Positions 51,053 to 60,833 are shown, numbered from the stretch's first letter. The stretch is 64,000 nucleotides of DNA from an uncultured Lachnospiraceae bacterium (GCA_910577105.1 CAJTMB010000009.1:47327-111326); one strand, 5' to 3'. Made by a program: numbers and translations. Notes: generated by a model from the letters alone, not told the origin.

Positions 51053-53293
51053 CTAGCCCCTGACCTTGGTACCTTTGCTGTCCCGTTTTCCAAGTTTCAG
51101 GCTGTTTAATACAAGATTCTTGTTTTTATACTTAATGGAAGTTTCTATGGCGTTCTGGGTATAATAAACGGCTTCCAGCGAATCATTTGCAGAAAGTTTC
51201 ATGCCTCTCACACCAATAGCGCCTTTTTTCTTTTCCGGTATTTCATCCAGCGGGAACCGAAGGAAAAAACCTTCCACAGACTGTAACACAATATTTCGCT
51301 GCTCCTTTAGGATGGAAACATGCAAAAGTTCATCCCCGTCATTTAACTTGGTGGCGGCAACCAGCCGTTTGCTCACATCAAATTCCCCGCCATCAACCAC
51401 TTTCATCATAGCCTGTTTAGTCACAAAAACCAATCGGTAAAGATTCAGTTCCGTCTGACTGGCAACACATAAGATGCTTTCTTTATCTGAACTGTAATTG
51501 CTGACATTATCAATAGGGACTCCCTTGTCCCGAAACTTGCCAAAAGGCAAGTCAAGCACTTTCACGGTGTGCAGCTGGCCCGTATTGGTGAAAAGGCAAA
51601 TCCTTCCCGTATTTTTACACCTGATTACATACCTGCTTTCCGCATCTGCCGCCTCCTGATTTCTTTCATAAGTGGCGCCATCAATGGTTTTGGCATAGCC
51701 GAAACGGTCCATCAGGAATACGACTTCCATCTCCTCCGGTTTCTTTTCCTCATATATGGCTTCACTGGCATTTTCAATCAGGGTTTTTCTGGGCCTGCCG
51801 TATTCGCGCTTGATGGCTTCCAGTTCATTCATGATGACCTGTGCCATGGATTCTTTTCTTTCGAGAATGTCTTCATAACGGAAAATATTGGCCATGGTTT
51901 CTTCATGTTCACGAATCAATGCCTCTATTTCCAGACCAATCAGCTTGTACAGCCGCATTTCCAAAATGGCATTTGCCTGTTTTTCCGTAAACTGCAACTG
52001 TGCAGCCATGATTTTTGACTCTTTTGTCTTGAACCGGATTCCGTCAATTTTGCCTTCTACCAGACAGGCCTTTGCCATTGCCCGGTCTTTGGAACCTCTC
52101 AGTATTTCTATAATCAAATCTATGACATTGCAGGCTTTGATTAAGCCCTCCTGAATCTCTTTCCGCTCCAATTCCTTCTGCAGCAGTGTTGTATACTTTC
52201 TGGTTGCAACCTCAAACTGAAAATCCACATTAGCCTTTATCAGCTGCTTAAGTCCCATGGTTTCCGGACGGCCTTGTGAAATAGCCAGCATATTGACGCC
52301 GAAAGTATCCTCCAGCCGGGTCTTTTTGTAAAGCATATTGGTAAAATTATCCACATCCGTATCTTTCCTGAGTTCAATTACGATTCGGATGCCTTCTTTG
52401 GATGACTGATTGGAAATGTCAAGAATATCCGCTGTCTTTTTGGTTTCGGAAAGCGCCGCCACATCGGAAAGGAATTTTGCGATATTGGCTCCTATCATGG
52501 TATAGGGAATCTCGGTGACTACCAGATTGATTTTCCCGCCTTTCCCCTTTTCCACCTCCACTTTTCCGCGCAATTTTATCTTGCCTGTACCTGTTTCATA
52601 GATTTCCAGAAGCTCATCCTTGTTGATGACAATGCCTCCGGTGGGAAAATCGGGCCCTTTCAGATATTTCATCAATTCGCGGGTGGAAATATTTGCATCT
52701 TTCATATAAGCTTTGACGGCATCTATCACTTCCGCAAGATTGTGGGGCGGAATGCTTGTTGCCATTCCCACGGCAATTCCTTCCGAACCGTTAACCAATA
52801 GATTCGGGACCTTGACCGGTAAAACGGAAGGTTCTTTTTCCGTTTCGTCAAAATTGGGCACAAAATCCACCACGTCCTTGTCCAAATCAGCTAAAAAAGC
52901 TTCCTGCGTAATTTTTTCCAGACGGGCTTCCGTGTAACGCATGGCCGCCGCACCGTCGCCTTCGATATTACCGAAATTGCCGTGACCGTCAATTAAAGGC
53001 AGTCCCTTCTTGAACTCCTGAGCCATCACCACAAGCGCTTCATAAATGGAACTGTCACCGTGGGGATGGTACTTACCCATGGTATCCCCCACGATACGGG
53101 CGCTCTTTCTATAGGGCCTGTCATAACGGATGCCCAGCTCATGCATATCATAAAGGGTACGCCTCTGCACCGGTTTTAAGCCGTCACGCACATCCGGCAG
53201 CGCCCTTGCCACAATCACGCTCATGGCATAGTCGATGTAGGATTTCTGCATCAAATCGGAATATTCTGTTCTTATAATTCTGTTATCGTCCAT
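51053..53293 (-). CDS. parC: Type IIA topoisomerase subunit A (ParC-like)
   Basis: This 746-residue subunit has the breakage-reunion domain with catalytic Tyr in MRYTEARL and quinolone-determining region YHPHGDSSIYEALVVMAQ, closer to ParC/GrlA (HGDSSIYEA) than GyrA. The C-terminal beta-pinwheel lacks a clear GyrA-box (QRRGGKG); KKKGAIGVRG is at the equivalent place. That suggests decatenation rather than supercoiling, but annotation as gyrA is common. It follows the B subunit by nine bases. Confidence 0.9.
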   Translation of the reverse strand: MDDNRIIRTEYSDLMQKSYIDYAMSVIVARALPDVRDGLKPVQRRTLYDMHELGIRYDRPYRKSARIVGDTMGKYHPHGDSSIYEALVVMAQEFKKGLPLIDGHGNFGNIEGDGAAAMRYTEARLEKITQEAFLADLDKDVVDFVPNFDETEKEPSVLPVKVPNLLVNGSEGIAVGMATSIPPHNLAEVIDAVKAYMKDANISTRELMKYLKGPDFPTGGIVINKDELLEIYETGTGKIKLRGKVEVEKGKGGKINLVVTEIPYTMIGANIAKFLSDVAALSETKKTADILDISNQSSKEGIRIVIELRKDTDVDNFTNMLYKKTRLEDTFGVNMLAISQGRPETMGLKQLIKANVDFQFEVATRKYTTLLQKELERKEIQEGLIKACNVIDLIIEILRGSKDRAMAKACLVEGKIDGIRFKTKESKIMAAQLQFTEKQANAILEMRLYKLIGLEIEALIREHEETMANIFRYEDILERKESMAQVIMNELEAIKREYGRPRKTLIENASEAIYEEKKPEEMEVVFLMDRFGYAKTIDGATYERNQEAADAESRYVIRCKNTGRICLFTNTGQLHTVKVLDLPFGKFRDKGVPIDNVSNYSSDKESILCVASQTELNLYRLVFVTKQAMMKVVDGGEFDVSKRLVAATKLNDGDELLHVSILKEQRNIVLQSVEGFFLRFPLDEIPEKKKGAIGVRGMKLSANDSLEAVYYTQNAIETSIKYKNKNLVLNSLKLGKRDSKGTKVRG

Positions 53294-53302
53294 TTCCTTC
53301 TC

Positions 53303-55225
53303 CTAAATATCCAGCTCCGCATCCTGCGCATGTTCATGAATAAACGCCTTTCTGGGCGGCACATCCGTTCCCATCAGCATCTCGGTAATCTCGGTAGCCA
53401 TCCTGGCATCTTCAATCTCTATTCTTTTTAACAGCCTCGTTTCAGGGTCCAGTGTAGTCTCCCAAAGCTGGGAAGCATCCATTTCGCCCAGTCCCTTATA
53501 TCTTTGCAGGGTAAAAGGGGTCTTATGGGTTTTCCTGTACTTTTCCAGAGCCTTGTCATCATACAGATACTGCTCTTCCCCTTTGCTCGGCATTGCCTTG
53601 TAAAGCGGGGGCATTGCCTGATAAATATGCCCTTCATATATCAGTTCCGGCATAAAACGGTAAAACAAAGTCAGAAGCAGGGTGCTGATATGTGCACCGT
53701 CCACATCCGCATCAGCCATAATAATGATTTTGTCATACCTGAGCTTGGAAATGTCAAAGTCATTGCCGTATCCTTCCGAAAAACCGCAGCCAAATGCATT
53801 AATCATGGTTTTGATTTCCGCATTGGCAAGCACCTTGTCTATACTGGCTTTTTCCACGTTCAATATTTTCCCGCGGATGGGAAGAATTGCCTGAAACATG
53901 CGGTTTCGAGCCATCTTGGCGCTTCCTCCGGCACTGTCTCCCTCTACAATAAATATTTCACATTTAGAAGCGTCCCTGGACTCGCAATTTGCCAGTTTAC
54001 CGTTGCTGTCAAAGGAAAACTTTTGTTTTGTCAGCATATTGGTCTTGGCCTTTTCTTCGGTCTTTCTGATTTTGGCCGCTTTTTCCGCACAGCCGATTAC
54101 ACTTTTCAAGGTTTCCAGATTCCGGTCAAAGAAACGCACCACTTCTTCACCCGTTATTTTGCTGACCACCTTTGCGGCATCCTGATTGTCCAGTTTCGTC
54201 TTGGTCTGACCTTCAAACCTTGGGTCGGGATGCTTGATGGAAACCACTGCCGTCATACCGTTGCGCACATCCGCACCGGTAAAATTGACATCCTTTTCTT
54301 TTAAGATGCCCAATTCCCTTGCGTACGAATTGATGATATTGGTAAAAGCGCTCTTGAAACCCGTCAGATGCGTGCCGCCTTCCGCATTGTAAATATTGTT
54401 ACAAAAACCAAGTACATTTTCATGAAATTCATTTACATATTGAAACGCAGCTTCAACGGATATCCCTTCACTTTCCCCTGAAAAAGAAATCACATCGTGG
54501 ATTCCTTCTTTCGATTTGTTCATGTCCTTGATAAAACCCGTAATGCCTTCCGGTTCATGGAACTCCACATGTTCCGTAACTTCTTTGCGCTTATCCTCAT
54601 AAATTATGGTAAGGCTTGGATTTAAGTAAGCCGTTTCATGCAGCCTGCTCTTTACCTCATCCTCCCTAAACCGGGTCTTGTCAAAGATGGTGTCATCCGG
54701 GAGAAAATTAATGACGGTTCCCGTTTCTTTTGTCCTTCCTACCACGGGCAGAAGACCATTTACCAAATCGGTCACCGGTATTCCTTTTTCATAACTGTCC
54801 TCATATATCTGCCCCCCGCTTTTGACTCTCACAGTCAATCGGTTGGACAGTGCATTTACAACAGAAGAGCCTACCCCGTGCAATCCTCCGCTGGTTTTAT
54901 ATGCGTTGTTGTCAAATTTACCGCCGGCATGAAGGGTGGTAAAAACAAGACGCTCCGCACTAATGCCTTTTTCATGCATTCCTACCGGAATCCCCCTGCC
55001 GTTATCCTCCACTGTAGCTGAACCGTCCGCTTCCAGCGTGACCTTTATCGTATCACAGTACCCCGCCAGATGCTCATCCACCGCATTATCCACAATTTCA
55101 TATATCAAGTGGTTAAGTCCCTTGGTAGACACACTGCCGATATACATGCCGGGCCGTTTCCTGACAGCTTCCAGCCCCTCCAGCACGGTAATGCTTGAAG
55201 CATCATAATTATTTGCTTTTGCCAT
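53303..55225 (-). CDS. parE: Type IIA topoisomerase subunit B (ParE-like)
   Basis: This 640-residue ATPase subunit has the GHKL motifs EIVDNAVDE, VEDNGRGIP and KTSGGLHGVGSSVVNALS, and the TOPRIM motifs EGDSAGG and DADVDGAHI. VFTTLHAGGKFDNNAYKTSGGLHGVG is closer to ParE than to GyrB (which usually reads YKVSGGLHGVG). ATG 55225 follows GGAGAG. Expressed from a promoter embedded in a dyad at 55259-55303. Confidence 0.92.
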   Translation of the reverse strand: MAKANNYDASSITVLEGLEAVRKRPGMYIGSVSTKGLNHLIYEIVDNAVDEHLAGYCDTIKVTLEADGSATVEDNGRGIPVGMHEKGISAERLVFTTLHAGGKFDNNAYKTSGGLHGVGSSVVNALSNRLTVRVKSGGQIYEDSYEKGIPVTDLVNGLLPVVGRTKETGTVINFLPDDTIFDKTRFREDEVKSRLHETAYLNPSLTIIYEDKRKEVTEHVEFHEPEGITGFIKDMNKSKEGIHDVISFSGESEGISVEAAFQYVNEFHENVLGFCNNIYNAEGGTHLTGFKSAFTNIINSYARELGILKEKDVNFTGADVRNGMTAVVSIKHPDPRFEGQTKTKLDNQDAAKVVSKITGEEVVRFFDRNLETLKSVIGCAEKAAKIRKTEEKAKTNMLTKQKFSFDSNGKLANCESRDASKCEIFIVEGDSAGGSAKMARNRMFQAILPIRGKILNVEKASIDKVLANAEIKTMINAFGCGFSEGYGNDFDISKLRYDKIIIMADADVDGAHISTLLLTLFYRFMPELIYEGHIYQAMPPLYKAMPSKGEEQYLYDDKALEKYRKTHKTPFTLQRYKGLGEMDASQLWETTLDPETRLLKRIEIEDARMATEITEMLMGTDVPPRKAFIHEHAQDAELDI

Positions 55226-55258
55226 TTGGTTACTCTCCTTTTTACCGCAAAAAAAATC

Positions 55259-55303
55259 TTTGCACACATACGCAGTATACCATAGATTTAGTATGTGTGC
55301 AAA
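55259..55303 (-). promoter_or_regulatory. Topoisomerase promoter inside a 13-bp inverted repeat
   Basis: On the minus strand TTGCAC (55302-55297), 17 bases and TATACT (55279-55274, with upstream TG) form an extended -10 promoter. It is flanked by perfect arms 55259-55271 and 55291-55303, whose centre lies near the -10. Eight T follow the inner arm. Confidence 0.8.
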
Positions 55304-55308
55304 GAAAA

Positions 55309-55338
55309 ATATACTATGTGTAGTGAATCTAATACACT
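55309..55338 (-). terminator. Weak terminator after degV
   Basis: GTGTA..GTG can pair with CAC..TACAC around a short loop, followed on the minus strand by TATATTTTT. Pairing has bulges. Confidence 0.35.
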
Positions 55339-56214
55339 TTACACGCTTATTTTTTTACAGCAGGCTATGGCAAGCGCTCCGGGGCCGATATGGCAGGCTA
55401 CGCTTAAAGAAAGCGGGTCTAAATGAATGTCATAACCGGGAAATACCTCAGAAAGCTCAGCCTTTAACTGCTCAGCCGCCTCACTGTTGTGTGTGTGTGC
55501 AATCTGAAGCCAGATTCCCTTTTCCTCGGTGAGTCCGCCGAAACGGTTAATAATATCGTTCTTAATTGCGGTAATCATAATAGACTTACCTTGTGTGGTA
55601 GTCCTGGCTTTTGCAAATGCATCCAGTTTATCTCCCTGTATCTGTAATACGGGCTTTAACTTCAATATGGTACCGAGAGCCGCGGCTGCCGGCGTAATCC
55701 GGCCTCCTTTTTTCAAGTAATACAGGGTATCCAGCATAATATATATGCTGCTGTTTGATTTATCATTTTCCAGAAACTCTTTGATTTCACTGCCGCTTTT
55801 TCCCTTGGAAGCCAAAAGCTTTGCATCCAGCACGGACTGTCTTTGGGTAACAGAAATACGCTGGTTGTTTACCACATGTACCTTCCCCTCAAATTCCGGT
55901 TCCTGAGAAAGCATGATGGCGCTCTGGCAGGAGCCCGATAAGCCGCTGCTCATGGGAATATGAACAACTTCATCATTTTCCTGTAACAGTTCCTTCCATA
56001 GGTTCATAACCGACTCCGGAGATGGCTGGCTTGTCCCTATATCATCTCCGCCCACAAGCATATCGTAAAACTCCTCCTGGGTCAAATCGATATCCTCAAA
56101 ATATGTTTTTTCTCTAATCATAAAAGGCATTGGCAGAACTGCCACCGAAAGTTCCTTTGCCTGCTTTTGGGTAATACCGCTGTTTGAATCTGTAACTATC
56201 GCAATCTTTGACAT
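55339..56214 (-). CDS. DegV/FakB-family fatty acid-binding protein
   Basis: This 291-residue protein has IAIVTDSNSGI, the TSQPSPE motif and SSGLSGSCQSA, which form the DegV lipid-binding signature. FakB proteins bind fatty acids for phosphorylation by FakA; a FakA-like gene lies two genes upstream (58307-59995). ATG 56214 fits the family and GGAAA spacing. Confidence 0.9.
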   Translation of the reverse strand: MSKIAIVTDSNSGITQKQAKELSVAVLPMPFMIREKTYFEDIDLTQEEFYDMLVGGDDIGTSQPSPESVMNLWKELLQENDEVVHIPMSSGLSGSCQSAIMLSQEPEFEGKVHVVNNQRISVTQRQSVLDAKLLASKGKSGSEIKEFLENDKSNSSIYIMLDTLYYLKKGGRITPAAAALGTILKLKPVLQIQGDKLDAFAKARTTTQGKSIMITAIKNDIINRFGGLTEEKGIWLQIAHTHNSEAAEQLKAELSEVFPGYDIHLDPLSLSVACHIGPGALAIACCKKISV

Positions 56215-56270
56215 AATTTCCTTTCCATGCCCTGCATCAGGCACTAATCCGTATGAAAACTATTGTACCT

Positions 56271-58298
56271 TTAGATGCTTGTAAAGTCAACACCATTCCA
56301 CAATCCCTGCTTATCTAACTGCGGCAGCTTTCCCGCATACTTTTGCACACAGTCGGATGCCTGCTTCAAAACTGCCGAATCGTGATAAATATCTGCCAGT
56401 TTAAACTGCAAATCCCCGCTTTGCCGGATACCAAACAAATCTCCCGGTCCCCGCAGTTTCAAATCTTCACCGGCAATATAAAATCCGTCATTGGACTGTT
56501 TCAGGATATCCAGACGTTCTCCGGCCTCCTTTGCATCGTTGGTGTTGACAAAAATACAATAGCTTTGGTGTTTTCCCCTGCCCACGCGTCCGCGAAGCTG
56601 ATGAAGCTGCGCAAGGCCGAACCGCTCGGCATTTTCCACCATCATCACGGTGGCATTGGGCACATTAATACCAACCTCTATGACCGTGGTGGATACCAGC
56701 ACATCAATCTGTCCGGCCGCAAACTCCTCCATAATGCGGTTTTTATCCGCAGAACGCATTTTCCCGTGCAGGCAGGCCACCCGAACGGACGCCGGCAATG
56801 CCGCCTTTAACTTTTCCGCATAATCCCCCACATTTTCCATACCGGGAAGTTCTCCCTCTTCCACCATGGGGCAGATACAATACACCTGTCTTCCCGCTGC
56901 TATTTCCTTCTCTATAAAAGCATATGCCTTCTGCCGGTAACCGGGCCCGACCACACAGTTTTTAATGGGCTGCCTGCCCGCCGGCAGTTCATCAATAATG
57001 GAGATATGCAAATCCCCGTACAGAATAATCGCAAGGGTTCTGGGAATCGGCGTGGCGCTCATGACAAGAACATGGGGATGATTCCCTTTATCTTTTAAAG
57101 CTTCCCGCTGTCTTACCCCAAAACGGTGCTGCTCATCCGTAATGACAAGCGCCAGATTCTTGAATGAAACTTTGTCCTGAATAACCGCATGGGTTCCCAA
57201 TACCAGATTTGCCCTGCCGCTTGACAATTCTTCATATATTTCTTTTTTTACGCCTGCTGTCTGTGAACCGGTCAGAAGCACCGGCCGAAACGGCAGATGA
57301 TATCTCCTGGTCAGTTCGCTGATGGTTTCATAATGCTGCCTTGCCAATACCTCCGTAGGCGCCATCATCGCCCCCTGATAACCATTGGTTACACATAAAA
57401 GCAGCGCCCAGATTGCCACAATTGTTTTTCCGGAGCCAACATCTCCCTGTACCAGACGGCTCATAACATTTTCGCCTGTCATATCGGCTTTGATTTCTTC
57501 AATTACCTTTAACTGTGCCTTCGTGAGCCGGTACGGAAGCGCCTCTAAAAAACGCACGGTTTCCGCCGTTTCCATCATGGGCGCATGGTTCTTTTCCTTT
57601 TCAAGCAACGACTTGGACTCTCTTACCATAAGAAGGAAAAAGAAAAATTCATGAAATATCAGCCTTCTTCTGGCTGCCGCCAACTGCTCTTCATTTTCCG
57701 GGAAATGAATGGCGCAAATCGCCTTTTCAAACGGCATCAGGCTTTCCTCGGCAAGCAGTTCTTTGGGAAGCATTTCTTCCGGCAGGGGACACAGGCTCAA
57801 CGCCTGCCTGACTGCCTTTGCCACCGCCTGATTGCTCAGTCCCTTAGTAAGCGGATACCTGGGCTGGATAAATGCCATCAGGCTGCGGTATTCTTCTTCC
57901 TTATAGATTCTGGGCTGTTCCATCACCAGGGAATGGTTCGCCTTTTCCTGCACCATGCCGTAAAATAAATATACCTGCCCACTTTTTAAAGTATTTTTGA
58001 GAAAAGCCATGTTAAAAAAAGTCAGCTGCATGGAAGCAGAACTGTCCCGGATGGATACCGTTACAATTTTTAAGTTTCTTACCTGCTTTAAAACCGGCAT
58101 TCCCACAATGAGTCCTTTTACGGCACAGACCCTTCCGGCTTTTATATTGCTTATGGGAACCGGTTCCCCGAAAGTTTCATAATCCCTCGGAAATGCAAAC
58201 AAAAGCTCCCCAATGTTTTCTATATGCAGTTTACGAAAAAGAGCGGCGGATTTCTCCCCCACTCCCTTCAAGGTGGTAATATCTGATTGTAATTCCAT
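56271..58298 (-). CDS. recG: ATP-dependent DNA helicase RecG
   Basis: This 675-residue helicase has an N-terminal wedge/OB domain (about residues 1-230), motif I GDVGSGKT, DEQH box II, MSATPIPRTL, and the C-terminal RecG motif in QLRGRVGRG. It remodels stalled forks. It starts close to the fakA-like gene, as in Bacillus (yloU-yloV-...-recG). Confidence 0.96.
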   Translation of the reverse strand: MELQSDITTLKGVGEKSAALFRKLHIENIGELLFAFPRDYETFGEPVPISNIKAGRVCAVKGLIVGMPVLKQVRNLKIVTVSIRDSSASMQLTFFNMAFLKNTLKSGQVYLFYGMVQEKANHSLVMEQPRIYKEEEYRSLMAFIQPRYPLTKGLSNQAVAKAVRQALSLCPLPEEMLPKELLAEESLMPFEKAICAIHFPENEEQLAAARRRLIFHEFFFFLLMVRESKSLLEKEKNHAPMMETAETVRFLEALPYRLTKAQLKVIEEIKADMTGENVMSRLVQGDVGSGKTIVAIWALLLCVTNGYQGAMMAPTEVLARQHYETISELTRRYHLPFRPVLLTGSQTAGVKKEIYEELSSGRANLVLGTHAVIQDKVSFKNLALVITDEQHRFGVRQREALKDKGNHPHVLVMSATPIPRTLAIILYGDLHISIIDELPAGRQPIKNCVVGPGYRQKAYAFIEKEIAAGRQVYCICPMVEEGELPGMENVGDYAEKLKAALPASVRVACLHGKMRSADKNRIMEEFAAGQIDVLVSTTVIEVGINVPNATVMMVENAERFGLAQLHQLRGRVGRGKHQSYCIFVNTNDAKEAGERLDILKQSNDGFYIAGEDLKLRGPGDLFGIRQSGDLQFKLADIYHDSAVLKQASDCVQKYAGKLPQLDKQGLWNGVDFTSI

Positions 58299-58306
58299 AA
58301 AAACCT

Positions 58307-59995
58307 CTATTCGGCTGACACAATATAATAATAAATCGGCTGTCCGCCATACTGTAACTCTACATCGCACCCGGAATACTTTTCTTCCACAGCCTGTTTG
58401 ATATTTTCAGCGTCTGCCTCATCCACATCACTGCCGTAATAAATGCTGATAAGTTCCATATCATCATCCATCATGGCATCCACCATGCCTAACGTAATTT
58501 CGGACAAATCAGAGCCCACCGTCAATATTCCGGCGTCCCCGATACCCATATAATCTCCCTGTCTGATTACCTTATCTTCTATCTGGGTATCCCTGACAGC
58601 ATATGTGACTTCACCTGTCTTTACATTGCTGATTTCCTCGGACATTACGGCAACATTCTCCTCTGCCGATAAATCCGGCACAAAATTGATTACTGCCGTA
58701 ATTCCCTGAGGTACCGTTTTGGTGGGAATAACAATAATCTTTTTATCTTTCACCAACTGGGCCGCCTGATTGGCCGCCAAAATCACATTTTTATTGTTGG
58801 GAAGAATATAAACCGTATCCGCATTTACCTTTTCTATGGCATCCAGCATGTCTGCGGTGGACGGATTCATGGTCTGTCCGCCTTCTATGACATAGTCAAC
58901 ACCCAGTCCCCTGAAGATTTCATTCATACCCTCCCCAAGGGAAACCGCCACGAAGCCGGACGGTTTTCTCTCTGCCGGTTCCGGAGCTGCCCCGGTATCT
59001 GCCGTTTCTTTTTCCTCTTCCTTTTTCTTCTCCGCTTCTTTAAACAGCTTTTCCTGATGCTCAAGACGCATGTTGTCTATCTTCATATTGGACAATGCAC
59101 CATACTTGAGAGCCCGCTGAATCGCCAATCCGGGGTCGTTGGTATGTACATGTACCTTAACCACATCATCGTCAGCCACACATACAATGGAATCACCGAT
59201 GGATTCCAGAAATTCCTTAAAATCCAATTCCTGTTTAATATTAAAGGTCCGGTTCAGCATAATGATAAATTCAGTGCAATAACCAAACTTAATATCCGCT
59301 TCTGCTTTTACATCCTGTTTTGCTCCGGGACGTTTAGCCTCCTGCACATCTGCAATGGTATAATCAATTTCTTTTCCCAAAAAAGCGTCATAAGCGCCGG
59401 CAAGCACCTCCACCAGTCCCTGTCCGCCGGAATCCACCACACCTGCCTGCTTTAATACAGGCAAAAGTTCCGGTGTCTGGCTCAAAACATAGCGGGCATG
59501 CTCGATAATCCTGCCGATAAAACCGTCCATATCCTCCACGCCATCTTCCGCCAGTCCCCTTGCTTTCTCTGCCGCACCCCTGGCAACCGTAAGAATGGTA
59601 CCTTCCTTCGGCTTCATAACTGCCTTATACGCCGTTTCGACTGCCTTGTCAAGGGCATCGGTCAAAGCAGGTATGTCGATTACCTCCAATTCCTTGATGC
59701 TTCTGGTAAGTCCCCTTAAAAGCTGGGATAAAATCACCCCGGAATTTCCTCTTGCACCACGAAGGGAGCCGGATGAAATAGCTTTACATAAAGACTTCAT
59801 GTCAGGATTTTCACCAAGGGCCAAAACCTCTTTTGCGGCAGACATGATAGTCAAAGTCATGTTGGTACCGGTATCTCCGTCCGGAACCGGGAACACGTTT
59901 AATTCGTTAATCCACTCTTTTTTTGAATCCAAATTCTTTGCGCCGGCTAAGAACATCTTTGCGAGCATCTTAGCGTCGATTGTATTTAAAGCCAC
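58307..59995 (-). CDS. fakA: FakA/YloV-type fatty acid kinase subunit
   Basis: This 562-residue protein has an N-terminal DhaL (DAK2) nucleotide-binding domain with VPDGDTGTNMTLT and GSLRGARGNSGVILSQ. A middle domain follows, then a C-terminal EDD/DegV-like domain (YILPNNKNVILAANQA). FakA phosphorylates FakB-bound fatty acids. GTG 59995 is preceded by GGAGG. An Ala/Glu/Lys-rich linker separates the parts. Confidence 0.93.
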   Translation of the reverse strand: MALNTIDAKMLAKMFLAGAKNLDSKKEWINELNVFPVPDGDTGTNMTLTIMSAAKEVLALGENPDMKSLCKAISSGSLRGARGNSGVILSQLLRGLTRSIKELEVIDIPALTDALDKAVETAYKAVMKPKEGTILTVARGAAEKARGLAEDGVEDMDGFIGRIIEHARYVLSQTPELLPVLKQAGVVDSGGQGLVEVLAGAYDAFLGKEIDYTIADVQEAKRPGAKQDVKAEADIKFGYCTEFIIMLNRTFNIKQELDFKEFLESIGDSIVCVADDDVVKVHVHTNDPGLAIQRALKYGALSNMKIDNMRLEHQEKLFKEAEKKKEEEKETADTGAAPEPAERKPSGFVAVSLGEGMNEIFRGLGVDYVIEGGQTMNPSTADMLDAIEKVNADTVYILPNNKNVILAANQAAQLVKDKKIIVIPTKTVPQGITAVINFVPDLSAEENVAVMSEEISNVKTGEVTYAVRDTQIEDKVIRQGDYMGIGDAGILTVGSDLSEITLGMVDAMMDDDMELISIYYGSDVDEADAENIKQAVEEKYSGCDVELQYGGQPIYYYIVSAE

Positions 59996-60007
59996 AATAC
60001 ATCCTCC

Positions 60008-60367
60008 TTAATCAATCACTCTTACACCTTCGACAAAGATGTTGATTTTTTCAACTTCAATACCGGTGAATTCTTCCACCTTGTATTTTACACTGTCCAC
60101 CAGATTGTCGGTAACAGCCAGAATGCTCACTCCATATGCCACAATGACATGAAAATCCAGTGTCAGTTTATTATTTTTAATGGATACGGCAATTCCTCTC
60201 GTGAGATTTTCCATCTTGAGTAACTTTGCCAGTCCATCCCTTGCCGAATAGCCGGCCATACCTACAATGCCAAAACATTCCACGGCAACGCTTCCTGCAT
60301 ATTGGGCAATGACTTCATTGTCAATCGTAATGTTACCCATATGAGTATTCATAGAAGAACCTTTCAT
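60008..60367 (-). CDS. Asp23/Gls24 family protein (YloU-like)
   Basis: This 119-residue protein belongs to the Asp23/Gls24 envelope-stress family: IDNEVIAQYAGSVAVECFGIVGMAG and VSIKNNKLTLDFHVIVAYGVSI. In Bacillus yloU precedes yloV (fakA), as here, opposite to rpmB. ATG 60367 follows AAGGAGG; longer in-frame sequences are not family-like. Confidence 0.93.
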   Translation of the reverse strand: MKGSSMNTHMGNITIDNEVIAQYAGSVAVECFGIVGMAGYSARDGLAKLLKMENLTRGIAVSIKNNKLTLDFHVIVAYGVSILAVTDNLVDSVKYKVEEFTGIEVEKINIFVEGVRVID

Positions 60368-60421
60368 ATTGAACCTCCTTCTTGCACACCGGCGCTTTCC
60401 ACCAGTATACATATATACTGT

Positions 60422-60450
60422 ATTATAACTGCTTTTTCTAAAAAATGGAA
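60422..60450 (-). promoter_or_regulatory. Possible promoter of the yloU-fakA-recG run
   Basis: TATAAT on the minus strand (60427-60422) with a poor -35 (TTCCAT) 17 bases away. A CAGTATA/TATACTG hairpin lies just downstream. Confidence 0.45.
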
Positions 60451-60488
60451 TAAAAAAATTCAAAAATTCAAAAAACTTGACTTTTTGC

Positions 60489-60517
60489 TTGCAATTCGCC
60501 ATCATTTCTGTTAATAT
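60489..60517 (+). promoter_or_regulatory. rpmB promoter
   Basis: TTGCAA (60489-60494), a 17-base spacer and TAATAT (60512-60517), upstream of rpmB. Confidence 0.65.
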
Positions 60518-60596
60518 ATCAATGTTGCGAGTTTTACTCGTTTTAGATTTATGCAAAAAACAGATTAATGCTAATGCATTTTGAGGAGGTGTCAAG

Positions 60597-60782
60597 ATGG
60601 CTAAATGTGATATTTGCGGCAAAAGCGTTCAATTTGGTAATAACGTAAGCCATTCTAATAGAAAGACCAGCAGAATTTGGAAACCCAATATCAAAAGAGT
60701 AAAGTGCAAAGTAAACGGCGGTTCCAAAAGAATTCATATCTGCACACGTTGTCTGCGGTCAGGCGCTGTAGAAAGAGCTTAA
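60597..60782 (+). CDS. rpmB: 50S ribosomal protein L28
   Basis: This 61-residue bL28 starts MAKCDICGKSVQFGNNVSHSNRKT and retains CxxC (CDIC) and a C-terminal Cys (ICTRCLRSG), so it is a zinc-binding type. GAGGAGGTG precedes the ATG. It is divergent from yloU, the conserved Firmicute arrangement. Confidence 0.98.
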   Translation: MAKCDICGKSVQFGNNVSHSNRKTSRIWKPNIKRVKCKVNGGSKRIHICTRCLRSGAVERA

Positions 60783-60801
60783 TAACAACACATTGTAATG
60801 T

Positions 60802-60833
60802 AAAGGCGGTACAGTTTTCTGCACCGCCTTTTT
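60802..60833. terminator. Bidirectional terminator between rpmB and the J-domain gene
   Basis: AAAGGCGGTACAG and CTGCACCGCCTTT pair with one mismatch around TTTT, followed by TTT. Confidence 0.88.

Noticed and set aside
53504..54304. 266-codon plus-strand frame inside the topoisomerase B gene
   Set aside because: Fully antisense to conserved ATPase/TOPRIM coding sequence; its translation resembles no family.
57585..57968. Plus-strand frame in recG
   Set aside because: Antisense, no ribosome site, no recognisable domain.
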